The position numbers were made by a program, and so were the translations under genes. A DNA stretch of 64,000 nucleotides from Methylobacterium nodulans ORS 2060 (lineage in GTDB: Bacteria > Pseudomonadota > Alphaproteobacteria > Rhizobiales > Beijerinckiaceae): assembly GCF_000022085.1 (NCBI RefSeq), contig NC_011894.1, positions 1,080,501 through 1,144,500 on the forward strand, written 5' to 3'. Below the pieces are notes generated by a model that saw only the letters and a list, made by a program, of their open reading frames with translations, made no database searches and was not told the origin of the DNA. Shown here in pieces: positions 26,662-35,934 of the stretch. Position 1 is the stretch's first letter. Every line of letters starts with the position of its first letter.

Positions 26662-28326
26662 CTAGCCCAGGCTCGGCAGGACCAACCCCTGTTCCCGCGC
26701 ACAGGCGATCGCCTCCGGGTAGCCGGCATCGGCGTGGCGCATCACGCCCGTGGCCGGATCGTTCCACAGCACCCGCTCCAGGCGCCGGTCCGCGGCCTCG
26801 CTGCCGTCGCAGACGATCACCATGCCGGCATGCTGCGAGAAGCCCATCCCGACCCCGCCGCCGTGGTGGAGCGACACCCAGGTGGCGCCCGAGGCGGTGT
26901 TGAGGAGGGCGTTGAGAAGCGGCCAGTCCGAGACCGCGTCCGAGCCGTCGCGCATCGCCTCCGTCTCCCGGTTGGGGGAGGCGACGGAGCCGGAATCGAG
27001 GTGGTCGCGCCCGATCACGATCGGCGCCTTGAGCTCCCCGCTGCGCACCATGGCGTTGAAGGCAAGGCCGAGCCGGTGGCGGTCGCCCAGGCCCACCCAG
27101 CAGATCCGCGCCGGCAGGCCCTGGAACCGGATCTTGTCCCGGGCCATGTCGAGCCAGCGGTGCAGGTGGGCATTGTCGGGCAGAAGCTGCTTCACCTTGG
27201 CGTCGGTGCGGTAAATGTCCTCCGGATCGCCCGAGAGGGCGCACCAGCGGAACGGCCCGACGCCGCGGCAGAAGAGCGGGCGGATATAGGCCGGCACGAA
27301 GCCCGGGAAGGCGAAGGCGTCCGCCACCCCTTCCTCCAGCGCCATCTGCCGGATGTTGTTGCCGTAATCGACGGTCGGCACGCCGGCCCGGTGGAAGGCC
27401 AGCATCACCCGCACCTGCTCGGCCATGGAGCGCTTGGCGGCCGCCGCGACCCCGTCCGGGTCGCTCTCGCGCCGCGCCTCCCACTCGGCGATGCTCCAGC
27501 CCCGGGGCAGGTAGCCATTGACGGGGTCGTGCGCGGAGGTCTGGTCGGTGACGCAATCCGGCCGCACGCCACGGCGCTGGATCTCGGCGAAGACCTCGGC
27601 GGCGTTGCCGATGAGCGCCACGGAGCGGGGCACCCGCGCCCGGCAGGATTCGTCGATCAGGGCGAGCGCCTCGTCGAGGTCGCGGGCCTGGACGTCGACA
27701 TAGCCCGTGCGCAGGCGGAACTCGATGCTCGATGCCCGGCACTCGACGGCGAGGCAGGAGGCCCCGGCCATGGTGGCGGCGAGCGGCTGCGCGCCGCCCA
27801 TGCCCCCGAGGCCCGCGGTCAGGATCCAGCGCCCCGCGAGGTCGCCGCCGTAATGCTGGCGGCCCATCTCCACGAAGGTCTCGTAGGTGCCCTGCACGAT
27901 GCCCTGGCTGCCGATGTAGATCCAGGAGCCGGCCGTCATCTGGCCGTACATCATCAGGCCCTTGCGATCGAGCTCGTGGAAATGGGCCCAGGTCGCCCAG
28001 TGCGGCACGAGGTTGGAATTGGCGATCAGCACCCGCGGCGCGTCCGGATGGGTGCGGAAGATTCCGACCGGCTTACCCGACTGCACGAGGAGCGTCTGGT
28101 CCTCGTCGAGGTCCTTGAGCGCGGCGACGATCCGGTCGAAGCTGGCCCAGTCCCGCGCCGCCCGGCCGATGCCGCCATAGACGACGAGGTCGCCCGGCCG
28201 CTCCGCGACATCCGGATCGAGGTTGTTCATCAGCATCCGCAGGGGCGCCTCGGTGAGCCAGCTCTTGGCCGTGAGGGCGGGGCCGCGGGGAGCGCGGACG
28301 ATGCGGGCATTGTCGAGGCGGGTCAT
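26662..28326 (-). CDS. hutU: Urocanate hydratase
   Basis: HutU converts urocanate to imidazolonepropionate with a tightly bound NAD, step 2 of histidine degradation. The 554-residue length is typical. Family landmarks are [39 protein letters not shown], the NAD loop [49 protein letters not shown] with the conserved cysteine, and [15 protein letters not shown]. The start overlaps the hutG stop by 4 nt (ATGA). Last gene of hutI-hutH-hutG-hutU. Confidence 0.97.
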   Translation of the reverse strand: MTRLDNARIVRAPRGPALTAKSWLTEAPLRMLMNNLDPDVAERPGDLVVYGGIGRAARDWASFDRIVAALKDLDEDQTLLVQSGKPVGIFRTHPDAPRVLIANSNLVPHWATWAHFHELDRKGLMMYGQMTAGSWIYIGSQGIVQGTYETFVEMGRQHYGGDLAGRWILTAGLGGMGGAQPLAATMAGASCLAVECRASSIEFRLRTGYVDVQARDLDEALALIDESCRARVPRSVALIGNAAEVFAEIQRRGVRPDCVTDQTSAHDPVNGYLPRGWSIAEWEARRESDPDGVAAAAKRSMAEQVRVMLAFHRAGVPTVDYGNNIRQMALEEGVADAFAFPGFVPAYIRPLFCRGVGPFRWCALSGDPEDIYRTDAKVKQLLPDNAHLHRWLDMARDKIRFQGLPARICWVGLGDRHRLGLAFNAMVRSGELKAPIVIGRDHLDSGSVASPNRETEAMRDGSDAVSDWPLLNALLNTASGATWVSLHHGGGVGMGFSQHAGMVIVCDGSEAADRRLERVLWNDPATGVMRHADAGYPEAIACAREQGLVLPSLG

Positions 28327-29138
28327 GTCGGGCGGGCTCCGAAGGCGAGGCACGCGGCGAGGATCGATTCGAGGGCCGTGCGGACCGGCGCGGCCCGGAC
28401 GGGATCGTAGGGCACAGGCCAGGTCTCGGGCCCGACCGGCCCGACTGGTTCGTCCAGGTAGGCCCGGCAGGCGAGTTCCATCTGCACCGCGTGGACGCCG
28501 TCCGCCGGGCACCCATAGGCGCGGGTGATGAAGCCGCCCCGGAACCGGCCGTTGCTGACCACGCTCAGCCCGGTCGCCGCGCAGATCCGCTCGATCTCGT
28601 CCTGAAGGGCGGGATCGCAGGTCCGGCCCCCGTCGGTGCCGATGTTGAAATGGGGCAGCAGGCCGGGGAAGAGGCGGGGGATCTCCGAGCGGATCGAATG
28701 GCAGTCATAGAGCACGATCCGCGGATGGAGCCGCCGCAGCCGCGCGATCTCGCCCTGCAGCGCCGCATGGTAGGGGTCGAACCAGCGGGTCCGCCTCTCC
28801 GCCACGTCCGGGCCCTCGCCCTCCCGGTAGAGCGGCTCGCCGTCGAAGGTGGTGGTCGGGCACAGCTCCGTCGTCGCCTGTCCCGGATAGAGCGAGACGC
28901 CCGACGGATCCCGGTTCACGTCGATCACCGTGCGGGACAAAGCCGTGCGGATGATCGTGGCGTCGAGGCCGGCGGCGAAGTCGTAGAGCCGCTCGATCCA
29001 CCAGTCGGTGTCCTTGCGGGCGAGCCAGGGCGAGACCAGGGCAGCCTCGATCTCCGGCGGGATCTCCGTGCCGGTATGCGGCAGGCTGAGGATCAGCGGG
29101 GCCGTGCCCTGCCGGACGGTGAGCCAGGGGGATGTCAT
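28323..29138 (-). CDS. hutG: N-formylglutamate deformylase
   Basis: HutG hydrolyses N-formylglutamate to glutamate and formate, the last step of the five-enzyme Pseudomonas-type route. The 271-residue protein shows [11 protein letters not shown] near the start, [27 protein letters not shown] with metal ligands, [15 protein letters not shown] and the [10 protein letters not shown] loop of the family. ATG at 29138 is chosen (MTSPWL). In this route its substrate is made by HutF, whose gene is frameshifted here. A nested palindromic repeat lies between it and hutH. Confidence 0.95.
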   Translation of the reverse strand: MTSPWLTVRQGTAPLILSLPHTGTEIPPEIEAALVSPWLARKDTDWWIERLYDFAAGLDATIIRTALSRTVIDVNRDPSGVSLYPGQATTELCPTTTFDGEPLYREGEGPDVAERRTRWFDPYHAALQGEIARLRRLHPRIVLYDCHSIRSEIPRLFPGLLPHFNIGTDGGRTCDPALQDEIERICAATGLSVVSNGRFRGGFITRAYGCPADGVHAVQMELACRAYLDEPVGPVGPETWPVPYDPVRAAPVRTALESILAACLAFGARPT

Positions 29139-29206
29139 GACGCGCGATTCTGCCTGATGAGGGGACGATGCCATCCTCTGCGATGAAGGCGCGGGAAGCG
29201 CGGGAT

Positions 29207-29357
29207 CCCCTCTCCCGTGCGGGAGAGGGGTAGGGGCGAGGGACCAGGTGGTTCCGCAAGACGGCTGAACCGTGCCGCTGCCAGCACTGCCGTCTCAGCC
29301 ATCTTGCGGGAGGGTCCGGGACCCTCACCCCTGCCCCTCTCCCGCACGGGAGAGGGG
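29207..29357. repeat. Nested palindromic (REP/BIME-like) element between hutH and hutG
   Basis: Two hairpins, at 29207-29230 and 29334-29357, each have 11-bp arms CCCCTCTCCCG / CGGGAGAGGGG and a 2-nt loop. Their flanks (AGGGG-GAGGG runs, then CCGCAAGACGGCTGA / TCAGCC-TCTTGCGG) are also inverted, so the whole forms one roughly 150-bp inverted structure. It sits inside the hut transcription unit and could stabilise or attenuate the message. A half copy is at 26578. Confidence 0.75.
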
Positions 29358-29400
29358 TTCCCTGCGCTGCCCGCGCCGAACTCGGAAGCGGCTGCGTGGG

Positions 29401-30948
29401 TCACGCGACGCCCCCGCTCACCCCCGGCAGGCCCACGCCCGCCGCCTCCACCACGGCCCCGCCGCGCACCAGGGCCGCGGCGGCAGCGAGGTCGGGATGA
29501 AAATACCGGTCCTCGTCGAGGCGCGGCACGGCGGCGCGCAGGCGCGCGCGCACCCGCTCCAGGGGCTCGCTCGACCGCAGCGGCGCCAGGAAGTCGCAGC
29601 CCTGCGCGGCGGCGAGCAGCTCGATGGCGATCACCGCCATCGCATTCTCGACCATCGGCAGCAGGCGCCGCGCGCCATGAGCCGCCATCGAGACGTGGTC
29701 CTCCTGGTTGGCGGAGGTCGGGATCGAATCGACGCTCGCCGGATGGGCGCGCTGCTTGTTCTCCGAGACGAGGGCCGCCGCCGTGACCTGCGGGATCATG
29801 AAGCCCGAATTCAGCCCCGGCCGGGGCGTCAGGAAGGCGGGCAGGCCCGAGGACAGGGCCGGATCGACGAGAAGCGCGATGCGCCGCTCGGACAGCGCGC
29901 CGATCTCGCAGAGGGCAAGCGCGATCATGTCGGCCGCGAAGGCGACCGGCTCGGCGTGGAAATTGCCGCCCGACAGGGCCTCGCCGGTCTCGGGGAAAAC
30001 GAGCGGATTGTCCGAGACGCCGTTGGCTTCCGTCTCCAGGGTCGCGGCCGCCTGCCGCAGCAGGTCGAGGGCCGCCCCCATCACCTGGGGCTGGCAGCGC
30101 AGGCAATAGGGATCCTGCACCCGCTCGTCCCCGACGAGGTGCGAGGCCCGGATCGCCGAGCCGGAGAGGAGGTCCCGCAGGGCGCGCGCCGTCTCGATCT
30201 GGCCGCGGTGGCGGCGCAGCGCGTGGATGCGCGGGTCGAAGGGCGTGTCCGAGCCACGCGCCGCATCGACCGACAGCGCCCCCGCGACAAGGGCGGCCCG
30301 GAGCAGATCCTCGGCCCCGAACAGCCCCGCGAGCGCATAGGCGGTCGAGAACTGCGTGCCGTTGAGGAGGGCGAGCCCCTCCTTCGGGCCGAGCGTCAGC
30401 GGCTCCAGGCCCACGCGGGACAGGGCCTCGGCCGCCGGGATCCGCGTGCCCGCTTCGTCGATGCACGCGCCGACGCCGATCATCGCCGCCGTCATATGGG
30501 CGAGGGGGGCGAGGTCGCCCGAGGCGCCGACCGAGCCCTGCGCCGGCACGAGCGGGGTCACGCCCCGCGCCAGCATCGCTTCGAGAAGGGCGACCGTCTC
30601 CGGCCGCACCCCCGAGGCACCCTGGCCGAGGCTCGCGAGCTTGAGCGCCATCATCAGCCGGGCGACCGCAACCGGCATCGGCTCGCCGGTTCCGGCCGCG
30701 TGCGAGAGCACGATGTTGCGCTGGAGCGTGGCGAGGTCGGCGGCGTCGATCCGCACCGTCGCGAGCTTCCCGAACCCGGTATTGATCCCGTAGACGGGCT
30801 CGGCCCGGGTGACGATCGCCGCCACCGCCTCGGCCGCGCGCGCGATGGCGGGCCGGCAGCTTTCGTCGAGCCGGATTGCGGCCCCGGCCAGGATGGCGCG
30901 CCAGCCGGAGAGCGGAACGCAGCCCGGCGTGATCGCGACGCTGCTCAT
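29401..30948 (-). CDS. hutH: Histidine ammonia-lyase
   Basis: HutH removes ammonia from histidine to give urocanate, step 1 of the pathway. The 515-residue enzyme carries the ASG triad (142-144, in [14 protein letters not shown]) that cyclises to the MIO electrophile, YGINTGFG at 53-60, [13 protein letters not shown], and the C-terminal [15 protein letters not shown] block. Length and motifs are complete. The ATG overlaps the hutI stop (ATGA). The 262-bp gap to hutG is filled by a palindromic element. Confidence 0.97.
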   Translation of the reverse strand: MSSVAITPGCVPLSGWRAILAGAAIRLDESCRPAIARAAEAVAAIVTRAEPVYGINTGFGKLATVRIDAADLATLQRNIVLSHAAGTGEPMPVAVARLMMALKLASLGQGASGVRPETVALLEAMLARGVTPLVPAQGSVGASGDLAPLAHMTAAMIGVGACIDEAGTRIPAAEALSRVGLEPLTLGPKEGLALLNGTQFSTAYALAGLFGAEDLLRAALVAGALSVDAARGSDTPFDPRIHALRRHRGQIETARALRDLLSGSAIRASHLVGDERVQDPYCLRCQPQVMGAALDLLRQAAATLETEANGVSDNPLVFPETGEALSGGNFHAEPVAFAADMIALALCEIGALSERRIALLVDPALSSGLPAFLTPRPGLNSGFMIPQVTAAALVSENKQRAHPASVDSIPTSANQEDHVSMAAHGARRLLPMVENAMAVIAIELLAAAQGCDFLAPLRSSEPLERVRARLRAAVPRLDEDRYFHPDLAAAAALVRGGAVVEAAGVGLPGVSGGVA

Positions 30949-32147
30949 CGGCCCCTCCGGATGCGGGCATGGAGCGGATTGAAGCCCATGCGGTAGACGA
31001 GTTCGGCCGGGCGCTCGATGTCCCAGATGGCGAGGTCGCACCACTTGCCCGCTTCCAGCGTGCCGAGGTCGTGCAGGCGCCCGAGCGCCCGCGCCGCCTC
31101 CCGGGTGACGCCCGCGAGGCATTCCTCGACCGTGAGGCGGAACAGCGTCGCGCCCATGTTGAGGACGAGGAGCAGCGAGGTCAGCGGCGAGGTGCCGGGA
31201 TTGCAGTCGGTGGCGAGCGCGATCCGGGTGCCGTGGCGGCGAAACAGGTCGACCGGCGGCACCTTGGTTTCCCGGATGAAGTAGAAGGCGCCGGGCAGGA
31301 GCACCGCGACGGTGCCGGCCTGAGCCATCGCGGCGGCCCCGGCCTCGTCCGTATATTCCAGATGGTCGGCCGAGAGCGCGCCGAAGCGGGCCGCGAGCGC
31401 CGCCCCGCCGAGATTCGAGAGCTGATCGGCGTGGAGCTTCACCGGCAGCCCCGCGTCCCGCGCGGCCTCGAACACCCGCGCGGTCTCAACCGGCGAGAAG
31501 GCGATCCCCTCGCAGAAGGCATCGACCGCGTCGGCGAGGCCCTCCTGCGCGATCGCCGGCAGCATCTCCGCGCAGATGCGGTCGATGAAGCGGTCCCGGT
31601 CGCTCTCCTCGGGCGGCAGGGCGTGGGCGCCGAGGAAAGTGGTCGTCACCGTGACGTCGCGCTCCGCCCCGAGCCGCCGAGCAGCCCGCAGGCTCGCGCG
31701 CTCCGCCGCGAGGGAGAGGCCGTAGCCGGACTTCACCTCGACCGTGGTCACGCCCTCGGCGATCAGCGCGTCGAGGCGCCGGAGCGCGCCCGCCACGAGA
31801 TCGTCCTCCGAGGCCGCCCGCGTCGCCCGCACCGTCGACACGATGCCGCCGCCTGCCCGCGCAATCTCCTCGTAGCTGGCGCCCGCGAGGCGCGCCTCGA
31901 ATTCCTGCGCCCGGTCGCCGCCGAAGACGAGGTGGGTGTGGCAGTCGATCAGCCCCGGGGTGATCCAGCGGCCCTCGCAGTCGATCGTCTCGCGCGCCGC
32001 GAAGGACGGTGCCTCCGCGGTGGGCCCCGCATGAAGGATGCGCCCGTCGCGGGCAGCGATCACCCCATCCTCCACGAGACCGAGGCCGGGCCGGCTTTCA
32101 GCCAGGGTGGCGAGCCGGGCGTTGTGCCAGAGGCGGTCGCACTGCAT
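30945..32147 (-). CDS. hutI: Imidazolonepropionase
   Basis: HutI opens the imidazolone ring to give formiminoglutamate (step 3). The 400-residue amidohydrolase has the metal pair H70-x-H72 in [66 protein letters not shown] and the aspartate in [15 protein letters not shown] at 32147 begins the homologous part; the frame extends upstream without function. It leads the minus-strand hut operon and faces hutF across 106 bp. Confidence 0.97.
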   Translation of the reverse strand: MQCDRLWHNARLATLAESRPGLGLVEDGVIAARDGRILHAGPTAEAPSFAARETIDCEGRWITPGLIDCHTHLVFGGDRAQEFEARLAGASYEEIARAGGGIVSTVRATRAASEDDLVAGALRRLDALIAEGVTTVEVKSGYGLSLAAERASLRAARRLGAERDVTVTTTFLGAHALPPEESDRDRFIDRICAEMLPAIAQEGLADAVDAFCEGIAFSPVETARVFEAARDAGLPVKLHADQLSNLGGAALAARFGALSADHLEYTDEAGAAAMAQAGTVAVLLPGAFYFIRETKVPPVDLFRRHGTRIALATDCNPGTSPLTSLLLVLNMGATLFRLTVEECLAGVTREAARALGRLHDLGTLEAGKWCDLAIWDIERPAELVYRMGFNPLHARIRRGR

Positions 32148-32185
32148 GGGACGATTCCTGCGCCGGGATGGCGATGCGCGCCGAG

Positions 32186-32199
32186 TATGTATAGACATA
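32186..32199. promoter_or_regulatory. Candidate HutC operator
   Basis: TATGTATAGACATA is a palindrome (arms TATGT/ACATA) that contains the core GT(A)T-AGAC typical of GntR/HutC-type sites, in the only AT-rich spot of the divergent hutI/hutF gap. Its position between the two hut units suits a repressor relieved by urocanate, as known for HutC. Inference; no binding shown. Confidence 0.6.
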
Positions 32200-32253
32200 A
32201 TCGGCCGCGCGGAGCCTTGTCCATCCGTCCCGCGCGTCAGGGGAGGACCCGCG

Positions 32254-33610
32254 ATGGCACGGCTCTGGTTCCGCTCCGCCCTTCTGCCCGACGGCTGGGC
32301 GGAGGGCGTCGCCCTCGACATCCGGGACGGACGGATCACGGCGGTGACCCGGGGCGTGCCCGCCGCCCCCGGTGACGAGACCGGGGTAATCGGGCTTCCG
32401 GGCCTGCCGAACCTGCACAGCCACGCCTTCCAGCGCGGCATGGCCGGCCTCGCCGAGCGGCGGGGTGCCGGCCTCGATTCCTTCTGGACCTGGCGCGAGG
32501 TGATGTACCGGTTCGTCGACCGCATGCAGCCGGACGACGTCGAGGCGGTGGCAGCGCAGGCCTATGTGGAGATGCTGGAGGCGGGCTTCACGCGCGTCGG
32601 CGAGTTCCACTACCTGCACCACGATCCGGCGGGCGCCCCCTATGCCGATCCGGCCGAGATGGCCTCCCGCATCGCGGCGGCGGCTGACGCTACGGGCATC
32701 GGCCTCACCCTGCTCCCGGTCTACTACGCCCATGGCGGCTTCGGCCCGCTGCCGCCGAGCGCCGGGCAGCGCCGCTTCGTGACCGACCCCGAGCGTTTCG
32801 CGGACCTGATGGCGGCAAGCCGCCGGGCCGTGGCGGGCCTCCCCGACGCCGTGGTCGGGGTCGCGCCCCACAGCCTGCGGGCCGCGACCCCGGCGGAGGT
32901 CGAAGCGCTCCTGCCGCTCGCGGGAGGTGGGCCGGTCCACATCCATGTGGCCGAGCAGGTGCGGGAGGTGGAGGAGTGCCTTGCCGCCACCGGCGCGCGC
33001 CCGGTCGACCTCCTCCTCGACCATGCCCCCGTCGATGGGCGTTGGTGCCTGATCCATGCCACGCACTTAAGCGAGGCCGAGACCCCGCCGGCTCGCGCGG
33101 AGCGGCGCGGTCGCGGGGCTCTGCCCGATCACCGAGGCCAATCTCGGCGACGGCCTGTTTCCGCTTGCCGCCTTCGCCCGCGAGGGCGGGCGGTTCGGCA
33201 TCGGCAGCGACTCGAACGTGCTGATCTCGGCCGCGGAGGAGATGCGGCTCCTCGAATACGGCCAGCGCCTCGCGGGGCGCGCGCGCAACATCGCGACCTC
33301 GCCGCACTCCCTCTCGACCGGGCGGGCGCTCGTCGAGGCCTGCCTCGCCGGGGGAGGGCAGGCGCTCGGGGTGGCCTGCGGGCTCGCGGCGGGGTGCCTC
33401 GCCGACATCGTCGGCCTCGATCCCGACCATCCGGCCCTCGCGGAGCGCGCCGGCGATGCGTGGCTCGACGGCTGGATCTTCGCCGCCCGCGACGGCGCGG
33501 TGGAGAGCGTCTGGCGGGCGGGGCGGCGGGTCGTGGCGCAGGGCCGGCACCTGAAGCGCGAGGCGGTGGCGGCACGCTTCCGGTCCGCCCTGGCAAGGCT
33601 CGCCGCGTGA
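32254..33610 (+). pseudogene. hutF: Formiminoglutamate deiminase, +1 frameshift
   Basis: HutF deiminates formiminoglutamate to formylglutamate (step 4). The first 276 codons are intact (metal motif [27 protein letters not shown]). At 33083-33086 a run CCCC carries one C too many; removing it restores ETRRLARSGAVAGLCPITEA and then DSNVLISAAEEMRLLEYGQ to the stop at 33610. The conserved GSDSNV metal aspartate thus lies past the shift. The shifted frame has no stop and runs on into hutC. A homopolymer sequencing error is possible; if real, HutF is lost. Confidence 0.85.
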
Positions 33611-34314
33611 CCCGGGCGGCGACGCTCAACGCGCGCATCCGCGGCGACCTCGAAGGGCGGATCCTGTCCGGCGAATGGCCGCCGGGCCATCGCATCCCCT
33701 TCGAGTCGGAGCTGTCGGCCCTCTACGGCTGCTCGCGCATGACCGTGAACAAGGTGCTGGCCGGCCTCGCCGAGGCGGGGCTGATCGAGCGCCGCCGCCG
33801 GGCCGGCTCGTTCGTGGCCCGGCCCGCCCGGCAATCGGCCGTGCTGCAGATCCCCGACATCCCGAGCGAGATCGAGGCCCGGGGTGCCCGCTATGCGCTC
33901 GAACTCGTCGCCCGGCGCGAGCGTCCGGCGGGGGCGGCGGAGCCGGCGGAATCCGGCTTCACGCCCGGCCAGCCTCTCCTCGACCTCACCTGCCGCCACC
34001 TTGCGGACGGGCGTCCCTTCGCCTGGGAGGAGCGCCTGATCAGCCTCGCGGCCGTGCCGGCTGCGGCCGCGGCCGATTTCGCCCGGGTGCCGCCGGGCAC
34101 CTGGCTCCTGCGCCACGTGCCCTGGACGGAGGCCTCGCACCGCATCACGGCGATCAACGCCGCAGCGCGCCTCGCTCGCGCCCTCGACCTGCCGCTCGGC
34201 GGCGCCTGCCTCGCGGTCGAGCGCCGCACGTGGCGCGGCGGCGAGACCCTCACCTATGTCCGGCAGATCTTCCGGGGCGACACCTACAGCCTCGGAGCGC
34301 GGTTCTCGCCCTGA
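33607..34314 (+). CDS. hutC: Histidine-utilisation repressor HutC (GntR family)
   Basis: A 235-residue regulator: an N-terminal GntR winged helix (LEGRILSGEWPPGHRIPFESELSALYGCSRMTVNKVLAGLAEAGLIERRRRAGSFV) and a UTRA ligand domain (RPFAWEERLISL, GTWLLRHVPWTEASHRI, ERRTWRGGETLTYVRQIFRGDTY). In characterised HutC, urocanate lifts repression of hut genes. Its GTG at 33607 overlaps the hutF TGA (GTGA). It is in the same frame as the 5' part of hutF, so the frameshift leaves one open frame of 686 codons from hutF into hutC. Confidence 0.93.
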   Translation: MTRAATLNARIRGDLEGRILSGEWPPGHRIPFESELSALYGCSRMTVNKVLAGLAEAGLIERRRRAGSFVARPARQSAVLQIPDIPSEIEARGARYALELVARRERPAGAAEPAESGFTPGQPLLDLTCRHLADGRPFAWEERLISLAAVPAAAAADFARVPPGTWLLRHVPWTEASHRITAINAAARLARALDLPLGGACLAVERRTWRGGETLTYVRQIFRGDTYSLGARFSP

Positions 34315-34661
34315 ATCGAAACCAATGTGGGTGGAAATCGCCCCGCTCCTCATGCTGAGGTGCTCCGAAGGAGCACCTCAGCATGAGGAGGTCGAGGGTG
34401 CCGTCGGAGGAAGCGCTCAATCAGCCGGTTTCATTCCTCAGCGTCGCGATGCCGGTGGCGGACTGAATCCGCCTCGGCACGAAGGGTCGACCCGGCCTGC
34501 TCGGGACGCCCGGCCATCCGGTCGTCTGGCCTTCCCGCCCGCAAACGCCTAAATGGCGGGCGCAAGCGGGGCTCGGTCGGAGTGCCGCCGAACGGGCCGA
34601 CCGGGTGCCTCCCGAGACGGGCAGGTCTCGCCGGCGGCCAGCGGAGTCGGACGCCGACGAC
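34315..34661. other. 347-bp gap after hutC, mostly repeat
   Basis: The first 120 bp is the full family A repeat with its 21-bp palindrome. The rest, to the membrane-protein gene, holds no gene or clear promoter. Confidence 0.55.
34346..34390. repeat. Dispersed palindrome, family A, complete copy
   Basis: A perfect 21-bp inverted repeat (34346-34366 and 34370-34390) closes a GAA loop, 31 bp after the hutC stop. Each arm also holds a small palindrome, CCTCA-TGC-TGAGG. Flanks GTGGAAATCGCCCCG and GGAGGAAGCGCTCAATCAGC recur in part at 37347-37415. Broken copies are at 13362 and 26512. Probably doubles as the hutC terminator. Confidence 0.8.
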
Positions 34662-35768
34662 ATGAATTTCGCCAGAGAGGACAAGCACCTCGCGCGGGCT
34701 GCACCGACCGCGCTGCCGCGGGACGACGATCCCTCCGGCCAGGATCCGGGTCCCCCGCCCGAGGTCAGAGCGGAGGTCAGGGCCGAGGGGACCGGGCATC
34801 GGAGGCGGCGCTACGCCTGGATCGGCACCGCCGCGAGCGCGATCCTGTTCCTGATCTCGCTCGGCGTCCTCTACGAACTCGTCTCGACGGTGACGTGGTC
34901 GGAGCTGCGCGCCGCCTTCACGGCCGCGACGGCCGAGCAGGTGAGCCTCGCCGTGATGCTGGTCGCGGTGAGCTACCTGTTCCTCACCTGCTACGACGCC
35001 CTGGCGCTGCGCCAGCTCAGGATCAGGGTGCCGTACCGGACGACGGCGCTCGCCTCGTTCACGAGCTACGCGGTGAGCTTCAACCTCGGCTTCCCGCTCC
35101 TGACGGCAGGCACGATCCGGTACTGGATCTATTCGGGCAAGGGCCTGAGCCCGGGGCGGATCGCGGCGCTCACCATCGTGGCGGGCTTCACCTTCTGGCT
35201 CGGCATGGGGGCGGTCCTGGGCTTCAGCCTCGTGCGCGAGGCCGAACCCCTGTCGCGCCTCACCTCGGTCAGCAGCCGGATCAACCAGGGGCTGGGCTTC
35301 GCCGCCCTGGCGGCGGTGCTCGGCTATCTCGCCTGGGTCACGCAGAGGCGGCGCAGCGTGCGGGTGAGGGGCTGGCGGCTCGAACTGCCCGGTCTCGGCG
35401 TTTCCTTAAGCCAGATGCTGGTCGGGGCGGGCGACGTCTGCGCGGCGGCGGGGGTGCTCTACGTGCTGCTGCCAAACGGCCACGGCGTCAGCTTCGAAGC
35501 CTTCGTGGCGATCTACGTGCTCGCCGCCATGCTCGGCATCGCGAGCCACGCCCCGGGCGGGCTCGGCGTGTTCGAGGCCACCGTGCTTCTCGCCCTCTCG
35601 GGCCTGCCGCGGGAATCCGTGCTCGGCGCGCTGCTGCTGTTCCGGGTCTGCTACTATCTGGTGCCCTTCGTCATCGCGCTCGCGGCGCTCGGTGCCTACG
35701 AGATCGCCAAGCGCGTGCGCCTGACCCCCCGCGAGGCCTCCGAGGACGAGGAGGAGCCGGCGGGCTAA
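34662..35768 (+). CDS. UPF0104 / lysylphosphatidylglycerol-synthase-TM-family membrane protein
   Basis: A 368-residue polytopic inner-membrane protein. A basic, proline-rich 50-residue N-terminus precedes about eight helices (WIGTAASAILFLISLGVLYELV ... VSLAVMLVAVSYLFLTCYDALAL ... FTSYAVSFNLGFPLLTAGTIRYWIY ... IYVLAAMLGIASHAPGGLGVFEATVLLAL). The SHAPGGLGVFE motif is the hallmark of the YbhN/MprF flippase domain. The catalytic DUF2156 half of MprF is absent, so a flippase or unknown lipid role is likely. ATG at 34662 is chosen over 34605. Confidence 0.85.
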   Translation: MNFAREDKHLARAAPTALPRDDDPSGQDPGPPPEVRAEVRAEGTGHRRRRYAWIGTAASAILFLISLGVLYELVSTVTWSELRAAFTAATAEQVSLAVMLVAVSYLFLTCYDALALRQLRIRVPYRTTALASFTSYAVSFNLGFPLLTAGTIRYWIYSGKGLSPGRIAALTIVAGFTFWLGMGAVLGFSLVREAEPLSRLTSVSSRINQGLGFAALAAVLGYLAWVTQRRRSVRVRGWRLELPGLGVSLSQMLVGAGDVCAAAGVLYVLLPNGHGVSFEAFVAIYVLAAMLGIASHAPGGLGVFEATVLLALSGLPRESVLGALLLFRVCYYLVPFVIALAALGAYEIAKRVRLTPREASEDEEEPAG

Positions 35769-35784
35769 ACTCCGTCCCGGGTAT

Positions 35785-35818
35785 CAACGGCCCGATGCGG
35801 CAGCATCTTGGGCCGTTG
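35785..35818 (+). terminator. Hairpin after the UPF0104 gene
   Basis: Arms CAACGGCCC / GGGCCGTTG (9 bp) enclose a second hairpin GATGC-GGCA-GCATC. It begins 17 bp after the stop. The outer stem resembles the one after parB at 13542, so it is probably a member of a dispersed family used as a terminator. Confidence 0.55.
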
Positions 35819-35934
35819 GTACGGGGAGGAATCCGGTTCCCGCGTCCGGATGGGCGATCCCTGAGGCCTCGGGTCCGAGGAGCGCCTCTCCCTCCCATCG
35901 CGAACCCGTCACGCGGCCCGCGTAGAGTGGCCTC

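Noticed and set aside
26477..27742. Long open frame on the minus strand overlapping hutU (421 codons)
   Set aside because: It is an alternate-frame shadow of hutU: arginine- and proline-rich with no domain, while hutU has full family motifs.
29139..29400. Rho-independent terminator of hutH alone
   Set aside because: The two hairpins are arms of one larger inverted element found elsewhere as a half copy, with no U-tract; a repeat is the better reading.
33607..33610. Programmed +1 frameshift in hutF
   Set aside because: The shift site is a C run with no slippery codon, stop or Shine-Dalgarno-like stimulator nearby, so mutation or sequencing error is more likely.
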